A stretch of DNA of 64,000 bases from Pseudarthrobacter raffinosi (GTDB lineage Bacteria; Actinomycetota; Actinomycetes; Actinomycetales; Micrococcaceae), in assembly GCF_023913735.1 (NCBI RefSeq), contig NZ_JAMXBH010000014.1:1-64000 (forward strand), read 5' to 3'. The notes under the pieces were generated by a model. The model worked only from the letters and a program-made list of their open reading frames with translations, was not told where the DNA came from and made no database searches. Below are positions 31,428 to 40,340 of this stretch, piece after piece (position 1 is the first letter of the stretch; every line of letters starts with the position of its first letter). The translations under genes were made by a program, and so were the position numbers.

Positions 31428-31459
31428 CAGGCACCGGCCCGGCCACGGGCCGGTGCCTG
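31428..31459. terminator. Hairpin after the DUF305 gene
   Basis: A perfect 14-bp stem (CAGGCACCGGCCCG and its complement) with a four-base loop lies 10 bp after the DUF305 stop. It probably terminates or attenuates the copper operon before the lipoprotein gene at 31498. Confidence 0.7.
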
Positions 31460-31497
31460 ACCACCCATACTTTTCGTTCCGCCACCTGGAGAATCCC

Positions 31498-32382
31498 ATG
31501 CCCGCGCGCACATTCAACCGTTACCGTCCCGCTTCGGCCGCCGCCGCGGCGACCGCATTTCTGCTCACTGTTGCCGCCTGCACACCCGCTTCGTCGCCGG
31601 CCGCGAGCACCGCTGCCCCGACCAACTCCGCGTCCGGCCTGCCCAGCAGCCACATACACGGCCTCACCGTGAACCGCGAAACGGACCAGGTTCTCCTGGC
31701 CACCCACGATGGTCTCTACGACGTCACCGCACATCCCGCCACCAAAATCGGCAGCACCAACGACCTGATGGGCTTCACCGCAGGCCCTGGCCAAGGCCTG
31801 TTTTACGCCTCGGGCCACCCTGGGCCGGGCTCAGACCTGCCTAACCCACTGGGCCTGATCCAATCCACCGACGGCGGCAAGACCTGGGAGCAGCTCTCCC
31901 GCCAAGGCGAATCGGACTTCCACGCACTCACCTCGGCCAAGTCCGGCATCGTGGCCTTTGACGGGACCCTGCGCACGAGCCCTGACGGGAAGACCTGGTC
32001 CGTTCAGGCCGCCGGCTTCAGCCCGGCGGCCCTGGCCGCGGACCCATTCAGTGACACGGTCCTGGCGACCACCCGCGACGGGGTGCAGCGCTCCACCGAC
32101 GGCGGCAAGACCTGGGCCCTCACCCCGGCCGCCCCGGTGATCCAGTTCGTGACCTTCGCCAGCCCCACCGAAGCCATAGGCGTGGAACCGGACGGTTCCG
32201 TACATTATTCGGCTGACGGCGGGGCCACCTGGTCCCGGACGGGGCGGATCGAAGGGGAGGTCCAGGCGATAGCGGCGGTGGAGGGTTCAGGCGCGAACCC
32301 TTGGGTCTGGGCCGCCACCTCTGCCGGACTGGTCGTATCCACGGACGGCGGGGCCACCTTCCGCGCCTCGGACGCCGTCTGA
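31498..32382 (+). CDS. BNR/sialidase-like repeat lipoprotein (F510_1955 type)
   Basis: About 294 residues from the ATG at 31498 (CTGGAG upstream). A signal peptide with lipobox (LLTVAACTP) is followed by a beta-propeller with repeated Asp-box motifs: STDGGKTWEQL, SPDGKTWSV, STDGGKTWAL, SADGGATWSR and STDGGATFRA. The SSHIHGLTVN start of the mature part is typical of F510_1955-type glycosylhydrolase-like proteins found with copper genes. Enzymatic activity is doubtful; a surface-binding role is as likely. Confidence 0.8.
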   Translation: MPARTFNRYRPASAAAAATAFLLTVAACTPASSPAASTAAPTNSASGLPSSHIHGLTVNRETDQVLLATHDGLYDVTAHPATKIGSTNDLMGFTAGPGQGLFYASGHPGPGSDLPNPLGLIQSTDGGKTWEQLSRQGESDFHALTSAKSGIVAFDGTLRTSPDGKTWSVQAAGFSPAALAADPFSDTVLATTRDGVQRSTDGGKTWALTPAAPVIQFVTFASPTEAIGVEPDGSVHYSADGGATWSRTGRIEGEVQAIAAVEGSGANPWVWAATSAGLVVSTDGGATFRASDAV

Positions 32383-32403
32383 CCCGGTCACGGGAAGGCA
32401 GCA

Positions 32404-32440
32404 GGAAGGGCCTGTCCGCGGAGTGCGGGCAGGCCCTTCC
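32404..32440. terminator. Bidirectional terminator hairpin
   Basis: A 16-bp stem (GGAAGGGCCTGTCCGC and its partner, one G-T pair) with T-rich sequence after it lies between the convergent propeller lipoprotein and CHRD-like genes. Confidence 0.8.
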
Positions 32441-32523
32441 TCTTGCCGTTCATTGCCATCTTCAAGCCCAGCACGGCACTGGGGTAAGCCTTGCTGGGGC
32501 CCGAAGAGCGGGGAAATGCGCGC

Positions 32524-33222
32524 TTAGCGCAGGACGCCGCAGGCGGCGGGGTCAGTGGCCTCTGCCGGGAGGTTCGGGTCAAGCTCACTGGCACCTTCAG
32601 GATCGCTGAAGTTGTAGGTTCCGTTGGCGTCGTAATCCACTCCGTGAATCACCAGGACGCCCTCGCCTTCGCGGACGGAGTCAGCGATCTGCTTGGCGGT
32701 ACCGAGCCCGCCGGCACCGGGGTAGCCGGTCCCGGCTACATCAGTAAATTCGATGTTGTCCCGGCTGTAGTCATAGCTGCCGTCCTGGGAGACGGGGAAC
32801 CGGGAAACGTCCAGGAAACTGGCGGGGGTGGTGTCACCGGTGGTGTTGAGCGAGACCACAACCGGGCCGTAGGCCGGAACACCCTCGACAGTATTCAGCC
32901 GTCCGTCACCGTTGCTGTCCAGCGCCAGCGTGGGGCACTCGTTCAGGGCCTGGTTGCCGTAATGGATGTGCTGGGCGTGCGGGGCATCGGGCGTCAACCC
33001 GGTGGCGTGGACCTCGATGTGCTGGATCTTCTGGTTGCGGACAACAGCAGTGGCTGTGCCCGCAGCCCCGGAGCCGTTAAGCTCCGTGAGGGTGGCTCTC
33101 AGCGTGACTGTTTTCTCCGCGGACTTTGGGCTCTGGGCCATTACCGGCATGGCACCCAGCGACGCAGCCGCCAGCAGTGCCACACCGGCACCACCAAAAA
33201 CCAACTTTGTATTCCGTTTCAC
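32524..33222 (-). CDS. Secreted CHRD-like protein with an EF-hand-type loop
   Basis: A 232-residue exported protein: the signal peptide ends near residue 29 (GAMPVMA). The body resembles the CHRD beta fold, with HAQHIHYGN typical of that family. Residues 102-113 (DSNGDGRLNTVE) form a complete calcium-binding EF-hand or dockerin-style loop, and a second weaker one appears as DYDANGTYNFSDPE. No enzymatic residues are obvious. It is convergent with the copper cluster and probably not part of it. Confidence 0.75.
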   Translation of the reverse strand: MKRNTKLVFGGAGVALLAAASLGAMPVMAQSPKSAEKTVTLRATLTELNGSGAAGTATAVVRNQKIQHIEVHATGLTPDAPHAQHIHYGNQALNECPTLALDSNGDGRLNTVEGVPAYGPVVVSLNTTGDTTPASFLDVSRFPVSQDGSYDYSRDNIEFTDVAGTGYPGAGGLGTAKQIADSVREGEGVLVIHGVDYDANGTYNFSDPEGASELDPNLPAEATDPAACGVLR

Positions 33223-33424
33223 GATTCACTCCTTGGTCAGCGCCAACAGGGGAATCCCTGTAGTCAAGTGTGATTCGTACCACCATGCCTACAAGGATGG
33301 GTCTTCGCTCGAAATATCACGACGGCGGCATCCGGGTGCTGGGGGCGTCGGCACCCGCACGTGTTAAGTTGAAAGGTACGACGGGCCGCACCGGTCCGGC
33401 GCATCGGCTGGAAAGAGAAGTTCC

Positions 33425-34066
33425 GTGGAATCCCCCTCATCTGCCCCCGCACCCGTGAGGATCCTGACGGTCTGCACCGGCAACATCTGCCGTTCTCCCG
33501 TGGCCGAACGGCTGTTGCAGGCCGGGCTGGACCAGGTGATGCCGGGCGGATTTGAGGTCACCAGCGCCGGAACCCGGGCCATGGTGGGCGATCCGATGCA
33601 GCCGCTGTCCGGCGACGTCGTGCGCACCTTCGGCGGGAACCCGGACGGTTTCGTCTCGCGGCAGCTGACCAGCAAGATCCTGCGCGGCGTGGACCTGGTC
33701 CTCACCATGACCTCGGGCCACCGCGGCGAAGTGCTCCAGCTGGACGCCTCCCTGCTCAAGCGCACCTTCACCATCCGCGAGTTTGCCCGCATGCTCGACG
33801 TCCTGGACGAGCGTGCGGACAGTGCCGCAAACGTTCCGGTAGCGGACGACGGCGGTAGTCCCCTCAGTGCCAACACCGCCTTCTGGCGGGGGCTGCCCGC
33901 GCGCGCTGCGTCCGTCCGGCACCTGTCACTGCCCGCGGATTCTTCCGAAAACGACATCATCGACCCCTACCGGCGCAGCCCCGAGATCTACCACCAGATG
34001 GAGGACGAACTGGCCCCGGCCATTGTTTCCATTCTGCGGCACGCGCGCCTGAACACTCCCGCCTAA
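33425..34066 (+). CDS. Low-molecular-weight protein tyrosine phosphatase
   Basis: A 213-residue enzyme with GTG start. The P-loop is C17-T-G-N-I-C-R23-S24, and the general-acid loop is ENDIIDPYRR, both family hallmarks. It is longer than the usual 150-165 residues because of an inserted region (about 120-165). In actinobacteria such enzymes often act with cell-envelope polysaccharide systems. The next plus-strand gene is an LCP protein, which is consistent but not proof. Confidence 0.9.
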   Translation: MESPSSAPAPVRILTVCTGNICRSPVAERLLQAGLDQVMPGGFEVTSAGTRAMVGDPMQPLSGDVVRTFGGNPDGFVSRQLTSKILRGVDLVLTMTSGHRGEVLQLDASLLKRTFTIREFARMLDVLDERADSAANVPVADDGGSPLSANTAFWRGLPARAASVRHLSLPADSSENDIIDPYRRSPEIYHQMEDELAPAIVSILRHARLNTPA

Positions 34067-34109
34067 ACGCTCCCGGGCAAGCCGGCGTTAGCGAGGGGCA
34101 GGCGCCGCC

Positions 34110-34295
34110 TCAGGAGTAACCCCTGCAACCAAGGGGAAGAGCACACCTGCCAGAAACAGCAGGCTGGCCAGGAATGGGATGAAAGAGCAGCCCCTGGACC
34201 GTATTCAGCCGCTTGCCCATTCGCTTGTAACGCTCGTACTGCTTCTCCCAGGCCGCCCGGCTGGTGACAAGCAGAACCGGCTTCGTATTTTCCAT
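34110..34295 (-). CDS. Possible small protein (61 residues)
   Basis: An ATG at 34295 with GGGGGA six bases upstream opens a frame of 61 residues beginning MENTKPVLLVTSRAAWEKQYERYKRMGKR, basic and partly helical. No family is recognised. It lies on the opposite strand in the 389-bp gap between the phosphatase and LCP genes. Apart from it I see nothing in that gap. Confidence 0.35.
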   Translation of the reverse strand: MENTKPVLLVTSRAAWEKQYERYKRMGKRLNTVQGLLFHPIPGQPAVSGRCALPLGCRGYS

Positions 34296-34455
34296 CAGAT
34301 CCCCCACAGATATCCCGTTCCTGACCAAGAGCCTAGTCCGCCCCGCACTGCGGGGCTTTCCACTGAACCCGGCGAGCCGCCGTCGTACGTTACAGCATGG
34401 AAACGACACGCTCCGCGTTGTAGCCGTAACCGGGTCCGAGGGCGGACACTAAGTC

Positions 34456-35565
34456 ATGGCGAGCACCCCAAGCGGTCCTGATCCGATCGGCCCCGGCAAT
34501 TCCGGCCCCGAGCCTGCTGCGCCTGCCGCACTGAAACGGCGCCGAATGATCGCGGCGGCGCTGTCGCTGCTACTGGTTGCGGTCGTCGCCGTGTCCGCCC
34601 TGCTGTTCACCAAGCCTGCCGCGGAAGTTGCGGCCCCGGTGCCCACCATCACTGACACCGCCACCCCCACTCCTTCGGAGACGACACCGCCACCGCCCCC
34701 GGCACCGGCCCCTCCCCCGCCGCCCGAACCCATCGCGGAACTCCCCGCCACGCCCATGAACATCCTGGTGATCGGCAGCGACAGCCGCGCGAACGCCCGG
34801 GAGCAGGCAGCCCACACCGCAGCCACGGGCGAATCGCAGGACCACCGCGCCGACACGCTCATGCTGGTTCATGTCCCGGCCGACCGCCGCAGTGTGCACG
34901 TGGTCTCCCTCATGCGCGACCTGTACGTAAGCATCCCCGACTACGGCTTCTCCAAGATCAACGACAGCCTGCAAGTGGGCGGCATACCGCTCGCGACCCG
35001 CACGGTGGAGTCCCTGATGGGGACCCACATCGACCACACCCTCATGCTGGACTTCCACGGTTTCAAGACGCTCACCGACGGGCTGGGCGGAATTGACGTG
35101 AACGTCACCGTGCCGTTCCAGTCCACTCACGAAACGCAGCACGTTTTCACACCGGGGGTGAACCACCTCGACGGCCAGGCGGCACTGGAATTCGTCCGCG
35201 AGCGCTACGCCTTCGTCGACGGCGACTTCCAGCGGGTCAGGAACCAGCAGACGTTCCTCCGCGCCATCCTCGCCCGGCTCACCAGCGACGGCGCCCTGCA
35301 CGACGTGACCGCGGTGCGGGCCCTGGTGAATTTCGCATCCGGCTACCTCACGGTGGACCAGGGCTTTGATCCTGTGGGCGTCGCGATCCTGGCCTACGGC
35401 ATGCGCGGCATCGACCCCAACGCCGTGGTGAGCCTGACCCTGCCGACTGCCGGGGTGGGCACAGCACCAGGAGGGGCGTCGGTCGTATTCCCGGACTACG
35501 GCGGGATCGCCCAGGTGGCGGCTGCCATGCGCGAAGGCCGGCTGCCCGAGTACGCGGGCGGGTAG
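34456..35565 (+). CDS. LytR-CpsA-Psr (LCP) family cell-wall ligase
   Basis: A 369-residue membrane-anchored protein: cytoplasmic leader, one TM (about 31-50), a Pro/Thr-rich extracellular stalk (about 60-95), then the LCP domain. Key residues are visible in VIGSDSR, HRADTLMLVH, SLMRDLYVSIPDYGFSKIN and FVRERYAFVDGDFQRVRNQQ, the last holding the Arg residues that bind polyprenyl phosphate. LCP proteins attach glycopolymers to peptidoglycan. Confidence 0.92.
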   Translation: MASTPSGPDPIGPGNSGPEPAAPAALKRRRMIAAALSLLLVAVVAVSALLFTKPAAEVAAPVPTITDTATPTPSETTPPPPPAPAPPPPPEPIAELPATPMNILVIGSDSRANAREQAAHTAATGESQDHRADTLMLVHVPADRRSVHVVSLMRDLYVSIPDYGFSKINDSLQVGGIPLATRTVESLMGTHIDHTLMLDFHGFKTLTDGLGGIDVNVTVPFQSTHETQHVFTPGVNHLDGQAALEFVRERYAFVDGDFQRVRNQQTFLRAILARLTSDGALHDVTAVRALVNFASGYLTVDQGFDPVGVAILAYGMRGIDPNAVVSLTLPTAGVGTAPGGASVVFPDYGGIAQVAAAMREGRLPEYAGG

Positions 35566-35605
35566 TACGCCGGGCAACACGGTCCGGGTACTGGCGGGCA
35601 CCAAG

Positions 35606-35640
35606 TGAAACGGCCCTTGGCTGTGCCAGGGGCCGTTTCA
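35606..35640. terminator. Terminator hairpin after the LCP gene
   Basis: TGAAACGGCCC and GGGCCGTTTCA form an 11-bp perfect stem extended by four further pairs. It lies between the LCP gene and the convergent proline-rich gene and would serve both. Confidence 0.8.
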
Positions 35641-35648
35641 TCGGTGAC

Positions 35649-35840
35649 TTAACTCCGGGTGGGATCCGGGCGCAGCGGTGCGGGCCCCGGATCCGGGACG
35701 GGCAGCGGTCCGGGAGGTTCCGGCGTCGGGCTGGGCCTGTCCGGTCCCGGGTGGCCGGGATGGGTGGGCCCCGGATTGAAGGGGTCCGGGCCTGGTTCCG
35801 GCGGGAACGGCTCTGGTTCGTGCACTGGCGGGATGGTCAT
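35649..35840 (-). CDS. Small proline-rich protein
   Basis: A 63-residue low-complexity protein (MTIPPVHEPEPFPPEPGPDP...), about one third proline with Glu/Asp/Gly, with no hydrophobic segment. The ATG is preceded by GAGGGGAAG and the gene ends at a terminator. No function can be assigned; an extended flexible peptide is expected. Confidence 0.6.
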   Translation of the reverse strand: MTIPPVHEPEPFPPEPGPDPFNPGPTHPGHPGPDRPSPTPEPPGPLPVPDPGPAPLRPDPTRS

Positions 35841-35905
35841 GGAACTTCCCCTCTCACGCTGGGCGGGTACGCCTTTGCGTGATCAGGATACGCCTGCCCC
35901 GCCAT

Positions 35906-35972
35906 CAACGCTCTCTCACATCCTGCAGAAATTTCCCGAACCCTCTCTCACTCCGGCTGTGAGTGCGTTCTA
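35906..35972. repeat. CTCTCTCAC repeat element D, copy 1
   Basis: Contains ACGCTCTCTCAC, then a second CCTCTCTCAC about 31 bp later, then GTGAGTGCGTTC in inverse orientation. The same order and spacing recur at 51757-51850, so this is a diverged copy of a dispersed element. Confidence 0.65.
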
Positions 35973-35985
35973 GTCCGACCTGCTT

Positions 35986-36405
35986 CTAGGCCGGACGGCG
36001 CAGTCGGACCGGGCGGGAAACCGGCGCCTTGGCTGCTTGGTCGGCTTCCTGCATCCGCGGGACGGCAAACGTCACCACCAGGCGCGCGTCGGCGTCGTTG
36101 TCGGTGGACCTGATGGTCAGGCTCCTAGTGCCGGGCGGCACGGACGGGGTGAAGACCTGCAGGTTCCGGGAGCCCACGCTGGCGGAGTCCCGGAATGTGT
36201 ATTGCGTGCCCCAATGGTCTTCGATGGCAATTTCCGGGATGGCTCTCCCGGCAGCGGACTCCACGTGGATGTTGACCACAAGGCAACTGCTCCAGACTTC
36301 GACGGAGAGCACCGTGAACTCGGCGCCCCGTGCCAGGTGCAAGCCGTACGTGGGCGGCAGGAGCATCTTCCGGAGGGTGCCTTTCGGTATTAGGTTTCGC
36401 ATCAT
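35986..36405 (-). CDS. Hypothetical beta-rich protein
   Basis: About 139 residues from paired ATGs at 36405/36402 preceded by GGGGG. The sequence alternates polar and hydrophobic residues (FTVLSVEVWSSCLVVNIHVES, SLTIRSTDNDADARLVVTFAV) as in a beta-sandwich, with a basic tail. No signal peptide. No family recognised. Confidence 0.6.
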   Translation of the reverse strand: MMRNLIPKGTLRKMLLPPTYGLHLARGAEFTVLSVEVWSSCLVVNIHVESAAGRAIPEIAIEDHWGTQYTFRDSASVGSRNLQVFTPSVPPGTRSLTIRSTDNDADARLVVTFAVPRMQEADQAAKAPVSRPVRLRRPA

Positions 36406-36805
36406 CGCCCCCAATATTACTAAGAGTGCTTACAATTAGCCCGCGATTATGACGCCCTGTCAAGGTCCCTGCTCCGCGTTCTGCGGCAACCCGCACCAGC
36501 ATGGCCAGGGACGCATAAAAGTGGCCCCCGGCCAGGCCGGGGACCACCGTATCGGAAGGGTCGCCCGCAGACTGCCGATGCGCTATCTGGCGCTGTGGCG
36601 TGCCGAAACGGCTAACCGCCCTAAGAGGCAGATGAAAAAGAACGCGTCCGGATCCTCCCGGTAATGCCGTTCTAGCACCCGGTGAAGGGCGATTCAAGGG
36701 GTTCCGGCCGGTAACTTAGCGGCCCGTCCGGCCCGGCTGCAGGAGGGCGCTACCCCGGTAGCGAACGGCGGCCATTTTGTCCGCCCGGCTCTATATATTG
36801 AAGGC
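36406..36805. other. Gene-free 400-bp stretch between divergent genes
   Basis: I see no convincing gene here. It contains a strong hairpin at 36521-36547 (13-bp arms with one mismatch, GTGGCCCCCGG and partner). Just before the oligopeptidase start lies TATATATTGAAGGC, which combines a possible -10 element with a ribosome-binding site. Confidence 0.5.
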
Positions 36806-39046
36806 ATGACCCAGACTCCGCTGCAGGATTCCGCCACTTCGTCCGCCGCCTCCTCCCCCGCGCCCCCAGTGGCCAAGAAGGTCCCGCACGAGCGGACGCA
36901 CCACGGCGACACTTTCGTGGACAACTACGAGTGGCTGCGCGAGAAGGAATCTGCCGAAGTGGTTGAGCACCTGAAGGCCGAGAACGCCTACCAGGAGGCC
37001 ATCACCGCCCACCAGGAGCCGTTGCGCGAGGCCATCTTCCAGGAAATCAAGGGCCGCACGCAGGAGACAGACCTGTCTGTCCCAAACCGCAAGGATGGCT
37101 GGTGGTACTTCAGCCGCTCGGTTGAGGGCAAGGAGTACGGCATCCAGTGCCGCGTCCGCGCCCAGGACACCGGCAACCCCGTTGCCGACTGGACTCCCCC
37201 CGCAGTGGAGGCCGGCGTCGAAATCCCCGGCGAGGAAGTGCTGCTGGACGGCAACATCGAGGCCGAAGGCAAGCCGTTCTTCTCGGTGGGCGGATCGGCC
37301 GTCACGGTGGACGGGAACCTCTACGCCTACGCCGTGGACAACGCCGGCGACGAACGTTTCACCCTCCACATCAAGGACCTCCGCACCGGGGAACTCCTCC
37401 CGGACGTCATCGAGAACATCTTCTACGGCGTCAGCTTCTCTCCCGACGGCACGCGCATTTTCTACACCGTGGTGGACGATTCGTGGCGCCCGTACCAGGT
37501 CAAGTCCCACGTCCTGGGCACGCCGGTCTCCGACGATGAGGTGATTTATCAGGAGGACGACGTCGCCATGTGGTTGGGCTTTGAGCTCTCCTCTGACAGG
37601 CGCCACCTCGTGCTGGGCATCGGCTGCTCCGAGTACAGCGAGACCCGCCTGCTGCGTTTCGATGACCCGACGGCGGCCCTCACCACCGTGATTTCGCGGG
37701 ACGAGCGCGTACTCTACGAGGCTGAGCCGTTCCTGCTCACCGGTCCTGACGGCGAAAAATCAGAACGCATTCTGCTCACCCACAACCGCGGTGCCATCAA
37801 CTCCATGGTCTCCCTGGTGGACCCCGCCGAGCTCGCCAAGCCGTTGGCCGAGCAGCACTGGAGTACCGTCGTCGAGCATTCCGACGACGTCCGCGTCAAC
37901 GGTGCCGGCGTCACCTCCACGCATCTGATTGTGTCAGTCCGCAAAGACACCATCGAACGCGTCCAGGTGATGGGACTGGCCGGCCTCGGTACGCCCGCTC
38001 AGGAAGCTCCGGTGGAACCGGCGTTCGACGAGGAGCTGTACACGGCCGGCGTCGGCGGTTCGGACTACGAGGCACCGGTCATCCGGCTGGGCTACACGTC
38101 GTACTTCACGCCGTCGCGCGTCTACGATTTTGTGCTGCCCACCCCGGCGCAGCCCGCCGGCGAACTGCTGCTCCGCAAGGAAAGCCCGGTGCTGGGTGGC
38201 TACGACGGCAGCGACTACGTGGCCACCCGCGAATGGGCCGACGCCGCGGACGGCACGCGGGTCCCCCTTTCTGTTCTGCGGCACAGGAGCGTCAAACAGG
38301 ATTCGACGGCGGCGGGCCTGGTCTACGGGTACGGCTCCTACGAGCTGAGCATGGACCCCGGTTTCGGCATCGCGCGGCTGTCGCTGTTGGACCGCGGCGT
38401 GGTGTTTGTGATCGCGCACATCCGTGGTGGCGGCGAGCTGGGCCGGCACTGGTATGAGGACGGCAAGAAGCTCGCCAAGAAGAACACCTTCACCGACTTT
38501 GTGGACGCCACCGACTGGCTGGCCAAGTCCGGGTGGGTGGATCCGTCCCGGGTTGCGGCGCTGGGCGGCTCGGCAGGCGGGCTGCTGATGGGCGCGGTGG
38601 CCAACCTGGCACCGGAAAAGTACGCCGCGGTGGTGGCGCAGGTGCCGTTCGTGGATGCCCTCACCACCATCCTGGACCCGGAGCTTCCGCTGTCCGCCCT
38701 GGAGTGGGAGGAATGGGGAAACCCCATCACGGACCCCGCGGTGTACGCCTACATGAAGTCTTATTCGCCGTACGAGAATGTGCATTCAGTTGCGTACCCC
38801 AAGGTGGCTGCGGTGACGTCCTTCAACGACACCCGCGTCCTGTACGTGGAGCCGGCCAAATGGGTCCAGGAGCTGCGGAACAAGACCACCGGCGCGGAGC
38901 CGGTGGTGATGAAGATCGAAATGGACGGCGGCCACGGCGGCGCGTCCGGGCGCTATGTCCAATGGCGCGAGCGGGCGTGGGACTACGCGTTCATCGCCGA
39001 CTCCCTCGGCGCCAAGGACCTTCTGCCCGGGGCCGGCCTCAAATAA
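36806..39046 (+). CDS. Prolyl oligopeptidase family protein (oligopeptidase B)
   Basis: A 746-residue serine peptidase of family S9A. The N-terminal half is a beta-propeller, and the C-terminal half is an alpha/beta hydrolase. The catalytic triad is visible as Ser in GGSAGGLL (about 589), Asp in SFNDTRV (about 674) and His in GGHGG (about 709). GYGSYELSMDPGF and IAHIRGGGELGRHWYEDGK are typical of oligopeptidase B, which cleaves short peptides after basic residues. No signal peptide, so cytoplasmic. Confidence 0.93.
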   Translation: MTQTPLQDSATSSAASSPAPPVAKKVPHERTHHGDTFVDNYEWLREKESAEVVEHLKAENAYQEAITAHQEPLREAIFQEIKGRTQETDLSVPNRKDGWWYFSRSVEGKEYGIQCRVRAQDTGNPVADWTPPAVEAGVEIPGEEVLLDGNIEAEGKPFFSVGGSAVTVDGNLYAYAVDNAGDERFTLHIKDLRTGELLPDVIENIFYGVSFSPDGTRIFYTVVDDSWRPYQVKSHVLGTPVSDDEVIYQEDDVAMWLGFELSSDRRHLVLGIGCSEYSETRLLRFDDPTAALTTVISRDERVLYEAEPFLLTGPDGEKSERILLTHNRGAINSMVSLVDPAELAKPLAEQHWSTVVEHSDDVRVNGAGVTSTHLIVSVRKDTIERVQVMGLAGLGTPAQEAPVEPAFDEELYTAGVGGSDYEAPVIRLGYTSYFTPSRVYDFVLPTPAQPAGELLLRKESPVLGGYDGSDYVATREWADAADGTRVPLSVLRHRSVKQDSTAAGLVYGYGSYELSMDPGFGIARLSLLDRGVVFVIAHIRGGGELGRHWYEDGKKLAKKNTFTDFVDATDWLAKSGWVDPSRVAALGGSAGGLLMGAVANLAPEKYAAVVAQVPFVDALTTILDPELPLSALEWEEWGNPITDPAVYAYMKSYSPYENVHSVAYPKVAAVTSFNDTRVLYVEPAKWVQELRNKTTGAEPVVMKIEMDGGHGGASGRYVQWRERAWDYAFIADSLGAKDLLPGAGLK

Positions 39047-39091
39047 CCCCATCGGACCCCTGGATTTCGACCGGGCGCCAACCACCCGCCG

Positions 39092-39559
39092 TCAGGCGTC
39101 GCTGCTCCCCAGCTCCGGATGCTCAGTCAGCAGTTCCGCCAACGTCTCGAGGTTGGCGCGGACCGTCCTGGCCTGGGCTTGTTCCACGAACCGGTCGGCC
39201 AGTTTGCCGAACACCCCGCCCAGGCCAGACGCCGCATCGATCCGGAAGTTCAGGCGGGTCCCGTCACCTTCAGGTTCCAAGACATTGGTGACAGTGAATT
39301 CCAGCTTTCCTTCCACCGAGCGGGACACAAAGCGAGTTGGAGGCTGGAATTCGATGACCTCCGTTGTCCAGTCGAATTTCCTGCCCACCACCTTGCTTGC
39401 GCCCTTAACCCGGGTTCCGACTGCAACGGGCTCGGTCCCGACCGTTTCGGCATGGACGGCCGAGGAGTCCCAGACGGGGATGTTTTCGCCCTTTGACAGG
39501 AAATTGAAGACTTCCTGTGGAGGGCGGGCAATGTAGACAGTTTCTTCCACGGTGGGCAT
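39092..39559 (-). CDS. SRPBCC (START/Bet v1-like) family protein
   Basis: A 155-residue helix-grip-fold protein (VEETVYIARPPQEVFNFLSKGENIPVWD...) of the polyketide cyclase/START-like group, which forms a hydrophobic cavity for a small ligand. The ATG at 39559 has AAGGAG seven bases upstream; the longer open frame is unlikely to be translated. Convergent with the oligopeptidase gene. Ligand unknown. Confidence 0.85.
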   Translation of the reverse strand: MPTVEETVYIARPPQEVFNFLSKGENIPVWDSSAVHAETVGTEPVAVGTRVKGASKVVGRKFDWTTEVIEFQPPTRFVSRSVEGKLEFTVTNVLEPEGDGTRLNFRIDAASGLGGVFGKLADRFVEQAQARTVRANLETLAELLTEHPELGSSDA

Positions 39560-39664
39560 CGGATTCTCCTTGGACACGCCTGTTGCCAGCCCGGCTTGGC
39601 CGGCAGCTAGGCACAGGAAAAGTCTGTCCCCGGCGCCTGAGGCCGTCAATGGCCTGAGATAACC

Positions 39665-39724
39665 CATCGATTGCTCCGTAACCGCCGTTTTCAGGGGTCA
39701 AAAGGGCCGTTACGGAGCAACCGG
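39665..39724. repeat. Palindromic element A, copy 2
   Basis: 60 bp with CATCGATTGCTCCGTAACCG on the left and GGGCCGTTACGGAGCAACCG on the right; the terminal CGATG is altered to CGGTC. It lies after the GNAT gene at 39761-40318. Confidence 0.9.
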
Positions 39725-39760
39725 TCAGATCTCGACAGGCTCGATCACCGCGTGCGTCGA

Positions 39761-40318
39761 TCACCGGCGCCGCGCGCGCCATTCGTCCTCGAGGATCGCG
39801 TACATCAGCTCAGTGGCCCACTGGCCCTTGTAATGCCACTTGTCCACCAGCCGGGCCTCCAACCGCATGCCCAGCCGTTCGCATAGAGCGGCGGAGGCGG
39901 TGTTCAGGGCGTCGAGCTTTCCCTCGATCCGGTGCATCCCCAGTTCCTCGAACCCCAGCTTCAGCACCGCATCCGCGGCCTCGGCCCCGTAGCCCTTGCC
40001 CCGCGCGGCCGGCGCCAGGCTCCATCCGACTTCGCCCTGCCCGCTGCCCGGCAGCCACTTCAGCACAACCTCGCCGAGGAGTCCCGGGCCGTCCACGGCC
40101 TCGAGGGCCAGGCATATCCAGTCACCCTCCTTCTCGAAGACGAAGTTGGCGTACTTGCCCACGGACTCCATACACTTGGTGTAGCTCTTGGCCTCCCCCG
40201 GCAGGAAGCGGGCCGTCTCGGGCAGCGAATGGTAGGCATGGAAGGCATCCAGGTCCGCACCTTCGAACCGGCGCAGGATCAAACGCTCGGTGCGGATGGG
40301 CAAAGTGATCTCAGGCAT
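39761..40318 (-). CDS. GNAT N-acetyltransferase (RimJ/RimL type)
   Basis: A 185-residue acetyltransferase beginning LPIRTERLILRRFEGADLDAF. The acetyl-CoA loop is RGKGYG in SLAPAARGKGYGAEAADAVL, and ALNTASAALCERLGM near the C-terminus is typical of the RimJ/RimL subgroup. Length normal. It is flanked on both sides by copies of palindromic element A, about 37 bp after its stop and 22 bp before its start. Confidence 0.88.
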   Translation of the reverse strand: MPEITLPIRTERLILRRFEGADLDAFHAYHSLPETARFLPGEAKSYTKCMESVGKYANFVFEKEGDWICLALEAVDGPGLLGEVVLKWLPGSGQGEVGWSLAPAARGKGYGAEAADAVLKLGFEELGMHRIEGKLDALNTASAALCERLGMRLEARLVDKWHYKGQWATELMYAILEDEWRARRR

Positions 40319-40340
40319 GGAATGAGGCTACGCCATGCCC

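Noticed and set aside
36449..36664. 71-codon frame in the gap before the oligopeptidase gene
   Set aside because: No ribosome-binding site, unusual composition, and it contains the hairpin at 36521.
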